The translations under genes were made by a program, and so were the position numbers. The notes beneath the pieces are model-generated. The model was not told the DNA's origin, did not search any database, and saw only the letters and a list, made by a program, of their open reading frames with translations. A DNA stretch of 9,924 bases from Flavobacteriales bacterium UBA2798 (GTDB lineage: Bacteria > Bacteroidota > Bacteroidia > Flavobacteriales_D > UBA2798), in NCBI GenBank assembly GCA_002351955.1, contig DEHO01000014.1:297-10220 (forward strand). The letters run 5' to 3'. How positions within the stretch are numbered: the first letter of the stretch is position 1; each line of letters opens with the position of its first letter. Positions 5,577-9,924 of this stretch are shown in pieces.

Positions 5577-8500
5577 TTACCGCATTAAGGTGACGTCACC
5601 TGTTAAGTAAATTTTCTTTCCTCCAATAATCACAACTTCAACGGTCCAGGTGTAAACTCCCATAGGCTGATCCGTTCCTTTAAATTCACCATTCCAGCCT
5701 TCCGACTGATCTGTGCTTTCGTAGATGAGTTGTCCCCAGTTGTTGTATACTCTGAATAACAATGCTTCAAACGGACCACCTCTTACGCGGAATACATCGT
5801 TTTCTCCATCACCATTTGGTGTGAAACCTGTTGGTACTGCCGGCATGAGCGATACTGTTATTTCAAGGTAAGCTGTATCTCGGCATCCGTTTTGGTCAGT
5901 TGCAATCAGGTAGGTTGTATATGCTCCACCATTTGCATAAGCGTGAACAGGGTTTTGAAGATTGATCCCTGTTGAATCACCGAAATTGTAAAACCAGTCA
6001 ATAATTGGAGTGCCTGAGGTGGTTTGATCCGTAAATTGTACCGGCTCAAATGCAAGAACAGGATTTGGCGTTGCGGTGTATGCAGCATCCGGACGCGGAA
6101 GAATGTTTACGGGAATCATTACCGTATCCACACAACCGAATGCAGAAGTTACCTGTAATGTAACTACATAAGTTAGAGTACCAGGGAAAACATGCGATGC
6201 AATTTGTGTAGTTGCATTTGGCGATCCGTCGCCAAAATTATATTGCCATTGTGTAACCGCACCTGATGAAATAAAGGATTGGTCGGTAAACTGAACCGCT
6301 GTTCCTTCACAAGGATTGGTCGCAGTGAAATTCGCAATAGGAAGTGGATAAACTGTAACAGGATGCTGAATGGTATCGAAACATCCGTTGCTTGATCCTG
6401 CAATTAGTGTAACTATGTAAGTTCCGCTTGCAGAGTAGGGGTGGAGTGGAGAAGATGCAATCGAATTGGTGAAATCGCCGAAATCCCAATTCCAACTTGT
6501 GATTGTATTTGGTGTGGCTACAGATGCATCGGTGAATTGTAAATTCTGCCCCACACAATCATTGGAGTTTGTGAATTCAGCAACAGGTGCATCTTTAAAT
6601 GTAATGGTCATTACATCGGTATCGGGATTACATCCTGCATTATTGGTCGTTGTGAGGATCAGGTTAACACTCCCATTGGCAACATCAAGTGCTGATGGTG
6701 CGTAAGTGGTCGTTAGGAAATTCACACCCGGATTAAATAACCCTGTTCCTGTAGAAGACCAAACACCTGTGGAGGTAGCTCCTGTTACAATTCCTGTGAG
6801 TAATACCAATTCATTGTTACAATACGCCTGATTCGGACCTGCGTTGGCAACCGGAGGTGCCGAAAATACAAGTATCATGGTGTCGCGCTGTGATGGGCAA
6901 ATTCCTGCGTTTGTACTCAGGATAACTTGAATGAATCCTGCAGCAGTATCCGCTGTGTTAACAGTATAAACGGTATTCAGGTTAGATGGAGCTGCAATAG
7001 AACCTGCACCATTGGTCGACCATGTCGGAGTAAATCCAAGGGAGATAATTCCACTTAAATTTACTGAATTTGTATTTGCACATACTGTGTCCTGAGATGT
7101 GATCTGCACTTGAGGAATGTCAACAAATGTGATCAGAATACTATCTCTAACCGCATTACAGCTTCCATTGTTGGTAGAAGTTAGAACCAGATACAATGAA
7201 CCGGCTGCAGTATCAGATGGATTTACCAGGTAATTACCTGTAAGATTGGTTGCAGACGGTGAAAATGCACCGGATGATGTTGTTGACCAAATACCGGTAG
7301 TAGTAGGACCTGTAATTGATCCCGTTAATGGTATTGCGGAGGTCGAAGCGCAAACTGTTTGGTTCGGACCGGGACTAACAACAGGCGGATTGGTGAAATT
7401 GATGATCACAGAATCTATCGCATTCGGACAAGCAAAGAAACTTCCTGCAGTGGTGTAATAGAGTGTCAGTGAATTTGCCGCAAGATCAGCAGGTGAAGGT
7501 GTATAGGTTGTTGAAGCTGCTCCTGAATTTCCAAATGCGCCACCATTTCCACCAGACCAACTTGCACCTGCGGCGAATAGAAATGATCCGCTGATTGAAA
7601 TGGGGGAGATGTTGTTTTTACAGAAGGTATTTCCTAAACCAGCATCAACAGTTGGCGATTGAATGAAGTTTACGCGAACGGTATCATGAACCGGATTACA
7701 ATTTCCGGTGGATGATAAAACAAAAATTACGTTGCCTTGCGCAAAATCACTTACAGAGGGTTGGTAGGTTGTGGTTAGGTTGGTTGGTGTAGCCAAAGTT
7801 CCTGATCCATTTAAAACCTGCCAGATTCCTGTTGTTGCTCCGCCTTCTACTGTACCACCTAAATTAACAGTAGCCGAACCGGTACATAAAGTTTGGTCGT
7901 TACCTGCATTTACAAAAACGCGACGAATAAACGAAGACATGTAATGATACAAACAACCTGTTGAAGTTCCTCCGTTAATAATACCCATTCCAAAATTATC
8001 GATAGAGTTGGTAAGGATATTGGAAGATCCAGAGGGGATTTGAGCAGTAGTAAATGTTAACTGTGCAGCGAGCCATTGCCCTCCTGTACCTGGTACCACG
8101 CTGAATGAGCCTGCAGGGACCAATGCTGCACTTCCGTTTAGTAAAAAACCTCCCTCTGCTCCTGCCGGACAAAGAATATTAATAGAGAAATTCTGAGGAT
8201 TTGTGCGAGGGAAAGTTACAATATCAGATCCTGAACAGTTAAGCGGTGGTAAAATTGCTTTTCCTAACTCACAACCATAACCGGTCATGTGTAACACATA
8301 AACATTTTTGTCGGCAGATACAGATGTCCTTGGCTGGGCAATCTGATAACGGTAAGTATCGCCCTGATTTAAGACCACAGTTGTTACACCGCCATCGTTA
8401 ATTGTTACAGTTGTAAAGTTCTCGGTAGCTGTAACAAAAAATGATTCTTCCGATCCTGCATTCAAAAATCCGCGCAGAACAATATAATCTTTCCCGATAA

Positions 8501-9302
8501 CATCAACAGGTACTGTTTGATCTCCCATAAGGTCATAACATCCACCGCCACCAGCAGGATTTACAGAGTCGTCGGCTAGCGTTACTGCAACAGGCTTACT
8601 CGCTACAATGATTGTTCCGGCAAGATTATTACCAACAACATTGGTGTTCTGTACCAAATTCTGAATTGTATAAACCTGACCTTTCAAGGGTAGTGTTACA
8701 GAAAAAGTAACATTCGCCGGATGTCCAACAATAGCGCATCGGGGAGTTATGTATAAAACGGTATTGTCTTCGGTTGCTACAACATTTATTTGCTGATAGG
8801 GTTGTGTAACTGTTCCATCTCCATTTAAATCACCTCCCAGTGTTTGGTTGTTCCACCGGGTTTGAAAGGATGCGACAAATTCTGTTCCTATTCCGTTTTG
8901 GCCTTTTAATGAGAAGGTTTCCGGGTTATAAAAATTTGGAGAACGGGTGATAACATCATATACAACTGTAATCGGAAAACTTGAGGTGATCTTAAACCCA
9001 TAATCCAAAACAGTATTTGCCGGCTTGCTTTCTATCGTATTCATCATGTGATGAATCGTTTTTGAAAACAATGAATTTGCCGGGACAGTAAATGTGGTAT
9101 CGTAACCCAATACAGGTTGTTGCAACCTGATTGTAGTCGGATTATTAAAAGTGGAGAAGTGAAATGCAATGGGGTCTCTCCAATGGTGATCGGGTGTTAC
9201 CCATGGTGCTGCGAACCAAAACACAGTATCGATCTGTGCTTTTGCAATGTTACCTGTAACTATAAACAGGAACACGAGAATGGTATATCTGATGCGAGTC
9301 AT
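5577..9302 (-). CDS. Large T9SS cargo: IgGFc-like N-terminus, Ig-like repeats, PKD domains, type B C-terminal domain
   Basis: Predicted surface or secreted adhesin-like protein, 1241 residues. The signal peptide (1-22) ends AKA before Gln23. Residues ~25-460 are beta-rich and resemble the IgGFc-binding-protein-type N-terminal region seen in many gliding-motility-associated proteins (TVVYDV, FSLKG, VVATEDNTVLYITP, GGCYDLMGDQTVPV, GMGIINGG). Five Ig-like repeats of about 85-92 residues fill 462-904, each with one Cys near the start and one near the end. Three PKD domains follow (906-987, 988-1069, 1070-1151) with WDFGD/YNFGD signatures at 939-943, 1021-1025 and 1105-1109. Residues ~1154-1241 are the gliding motility-associated/CHU_C-type domain, the type B T9SS sorting signal. 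No enzymatic domain is visible, so binding or adhesion is the likely role; the ligand is unknown. It lies 9 nt after one PorP/SprF gene and 4 nt before another. The ATG at 9302 is chosen because the leader begins there; no Shine-Dalgarno is evident. Confidence 0.93.
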   Translation of the reverse strand: MTRIRYTILVFLFIVTGNIAKAQIDTVFWFAAPWVTPDHHWRDPIAFHFSTFNNPTTIRLQQPVLGYDTTFTVPANSLFSKTIHHMMNTIESKPANTVLDYGFKITSSFPITVVYDVITRSPNFYNPETFSLKGQNGIGTEFVASFQTRWNNQTLGGDLNGDGTVTQPYQQINVVATEDNTVLYITPRCAIVGHPANVTFSVTLPLKGQVYTIQNLVQNTNVVGNNLAGTIIVASKPVAVTLADDSVNPAGGGGCYDLMGDQTVPVDVIGKDYIVLRGFLNAGSEESFFVTATENFTTVTINDGGVTTVVLNQGDTYRYQIAQPRTSVSADKNVYVLHMTGYGCELGKAILPPLNCSGSDIVTFPRTNPQNFSINILCPAGAEGGFLLNGSAALVPAGSFSVVPGTGGQWLAAQLTFTTAQIPSGSSNILTNSIDNFGMGIINGGTSTGCLYHYMSSFIRRVFVNAGNDQTLCTGSATVNLGGTVEGGATTGIWQVLNGSGTLATPTNLTTTYQPSVSDFAQGNVIFVLSSTGNCNPVHDTVRVNFIQSPTVDAGLGNTFCKNNISPISISGSFLFAAGASWSGGNGGAFGNSGAASTTYTPSPADLAANSLTLYYTTAGSFFACPNAIDSVIINFTNPPVVSPGPNQTVCASTSAIPLTGSITGPTTTGIWSTTSSGAFSPSATNLTGNYLVNPSDTAAGSLYLVLTSTNNGSCNAVRDSILITFVDIPQVQITSQDTVCANTNSVNLSGIISLGFTPTWSTNGAGSIAAPSNLNTVYTVNTADTAAGFIQVILSTNAGICPSQRDTMILVFSAPPVANAGPNQAYCNNELVLLTGIVTGATSTGVWSSTGTGLFNPGVNFLTTTYAPSALDVANGSVNLILTTTNNAGCNPDTDVMTITFKDAPVAEFTNSNDCVGQNLQFTDASVATPNTITSWNWDFGDFTNSIASSPLHPYSASGTYIVTLIAGSSNGCFDTIQHPVTVYPLPIANFTATNPCEGTAVQFTDQSFISSGAVTQWQYNFGDGSPNATTQIASHVFPGTLTYVVTLQVTSAFGCVDTVMIPVNILPRPDAAYTATPNPVLAFEPVQFTDQTTSGTPIIDWFYNFGDSTGINLQNPVHAYANGGAYTTYLIATDQNGCRDTAYLEITVSLMPAVPTGFTPNGDGENDVFRVRGGPFEALLFRVYNNWGQLIYESTDQSEGWNGEFKGTDQPMGVYTWTVEVVIIGGKKIYLTGDVTLMR
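5580..5843 (-). other. Type B T9SS C-terminal sorting domain (gliding motility-associated CTD)
   Basis: Residues 1154-1241 of the large cargo protein. It begins with the diagnostic PTGFTPNGDGENDVFRVRG (1157-1175), continues with FRVYNNWGQLIYES (1183-1196), GWNGEFKGT (1202-1210) and GVYTWTVEV (1215-1223), and ends in a final strand closing the beta-sandwich (LTGDVTLMR). This is the pattern of the gliding motility-associated C-terminal domain (CHU_C type), which directs cargo through the T9SS and, as known from F. johnsoniae, usually depends on a PorP/SprF partner encoded beside it. It does not have the short Lys-rich ending typical of type A domains. Confidence 0.93.
5588..5601. repeat. 14-bp perfect palindrome near the adhesin/PorP junction
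   Basis: AGGTGACGTCACCT reads the same on both strands. It lies in the last codons of the adhesin gene (Gly-Asp-Val-Thr), 15 bp before the ATG of the downstream PorP/SprF gene. A 14-bp palindrome is not rare by chance in 10 kb, so any operator role is only a possibility. Confidence 0.25.
5850..6587 (-). repeat. Three tandem PKD domains in the adhesin (protein level)
   Basis: Residues 906-1151 hold three PKD (polycystic kidney disease-type) beta-sandwich domains of 82 residues each, marked by WNWDFGD (937-943), WQYNFGDGS (1019-1027) and WFYNFGDS (1103-1110), each followed by a strand such as GTYIVTLIAGSSNGC. PKD domains in secreted bacterial proteins usually act as spacers or binding modules. 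Units 1 and 2 have a Cys pair (916/974 and 998/1057); unit 3 has only the second Cys (C1140). Confidence 0.92.
6588..7919 (-). repeat. Five tandem Ig-like repeats in the adhesin (protein level)
   Basis: Residues 462-904 of the large cargo protein hold five units of about 85-92 residues, beginning near 462, 549, 640, 729 and 816. Each has a start like VNAGNDQTLC, a middle TGIWS...G.G, then NLTTTYxPSxxD and a closing C.....D....NF. The Cys pairs are 473/535, 561/625, 651/715, 741/802 and 828/891, separated by 61-64 residues, suggesting one disulfide per unit. The units are well diverged in sequence, so recent DNA-level duplication is not indicated. Confidence 0.85.
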
Positions 9303-9311
9303 ATCCGTGGT

Positions 9312-9924
9312 TTATTGCTCTTCTGATTCTTTTTTCTTCTTGTACTTATCCATGATGCTGTTGTTCAGCTCTTCATCTTTATCGTCAAGCGTAGGTTTCT
9401 TTTTGGTGAGCGCATAGCTGATTCCAATTTCATGCGAACCGCCCTGGTATGCACGAATTGAGGTAAGGGTATAGTCATAGGTATATCCAATCCATAAGCG
9501 ATCTTTAACAATATATCCGAGCCCCAGACTTACTGCATCACTTGTGCGGTACGAAGTGGATAACCAGATGTTCTTCATGTACAACCAGCGCAATGTAAGA
9601 TCTGCCTGCACAGGTGCACTTTGGGTATAACGTGCAACAACAATGGGTTGGAGATCGAATTTTTTATTGAGCTTAAATTCATATCCTCCCATAAGATTGT
9701 AATGGAGTCTTAACTGATCATTGAACGTGGTGAAGCTTGCTGCTTTACCAAGAACATGACTGAAGGATCCTCCAAAAAAGAATTTTTCATTGTGTAAATG
9801 AAATCCTGCATTAATATCAAGGGCGTTTTCTGATAAAATATTACCAGTTAGAAGATCATCACCTCCGTCAAAAACGCGTACATCATAAAGACGCACTCTG
9901 TATTGGAGAAACCCGGGTGATATT
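9312..9924 (-). CDS. PorP/SprF-family T9SS outer-membrane protein (first copy, N-terminus outside window)
   Basis: C-terminal ~203 residues of a predicted outer-membrane beta-barrel; the frame is open to the right edge of the window, so the true start lies beyond it and the GTG at 9896 is an internal Val codon. Visible family features are LTGNILSENALDINAGFHLHNEKFFFGGSFSH, LRLHYNLMGGYEF, a run of alternating barrel strands, and the closing WIGYTYDYTLTSIRAYQGGSHEIGISYAL, the usual PorP/SprF C-terminal signature (about residues 154-182 of the visible part). After the last strand comes a ~30-residue strongly charged tail (KKKPTLDDKDEEL...KYKKKKESEEQ), probably in the periplasm. The gene ends 9 nt before the ATG of the type B cargo gene, so it would be translated first and could supply the secretion partner for that cargo. 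It differs clearly in its C-terminus from the copy at 4583-5572. Confidence 0.9.
   Translation of the reverse strand, partial: ISPGFLQYRVRLYDVRVFDGGDDLLTGNILSENALDINAGFHLHNEKFFFGGSFSHVLGKAASFTTFNDQLRLHYNLMGGYEFKLNKKFDLQPIVVARYTQSAPVQADLTLRWLYMKNIWLSTSYRTSDAVSLGLGYIVKDRLWIGYTYDYTLTSIRAYQGGSHEIGISYALTKKKPTLDDKDEELNNSIMDKYKKKKESEEQ

Noticed and set aside
6588..7919. DNA-level repeat array or CRISPR-like structure in the adhesin gene
   Set aside because: The periodicity is at protein level (about 260-275 bp units) and the units are diverged; there are no short identical repeats with unique spacers.
9894..9896. GTG on the - strand at 9896 as the start of the last gene
   Set aside because: The frame continues to the window edge with barrel-like sequence (SPGFLQYR), and the PorP/SprF N-terminal region is missing, so the gene is cut by the window.

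Overview
The window comes from a member of the Bacteroidota, most likely a Flavobacteriia/Sphingobacteriia-like or environmental lineage. The evidence is one adhesin-like protein with a type B C-terminal sorting domain for the type IX secretion system (T9SS), two PorP/SprF-family outer-membrane proteins, one TPR/PD40/OmpA protein of PorE architecture, the absence of Shine-Dalgarno sequences before almost all starts, and signal peptides that leave a mature N-terminal glutamine. Species cannot be determined from this sequence.

Layout. Positions 1-1429 are on the + strand: the 3' end of valS (valyl-tRNA synthetase, 5' part missing), followed after 8 nt by a small secreted protein of unknown function. 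From 1430 to the right edge everything is on the - strand and reads right to left: a PorP/SprF-family protein (truncated at the window edge), a 1241-residue multidomain surface protein, a second and dissimilar PorP/SprF protein, a PorE-like OmpA-family protein, and a glutaminyl-peptide cyclotransferase lipoprotein. The gaps in this set are 9, 4, 8 and 22 nt, so it looks like one operon, with a possible extra promoter just before the cyclase. The + and - strand sets converge at about 1429/1430 with no base between the two stop codons. There is no gene-free stretch longer than 22 nt.

How the genes fit together. The large protein would be exported by Sec and then by the T9SS. Its type B domain would be recognised with the help of a PorP/SprF partner, and the OmpA-family protein would tie the assembly to peptidoglycan. 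The cyclase converts N-terminal glutamine to pyroglutamate. All four proteins in the window with a visible, signal-peptidase-I-type leader are predicted to start with Gln after cleavage, so the cyclase could act on its own operon partners as well as on the wider exported proteome.

I did not find an undescribed defence, mobile or RNA-based system. There is no CRISPR array, tRNA, rRNA, insertion sequence or phage gene. The points most worth a second look are the cyclase/N-terminal-Gln link, the pair of unlike PorP/SprF genes around one adhesin, the Cys ladder in the adhesin, and a 10-bp tandem duplication that creates the stop codon separating two genes.
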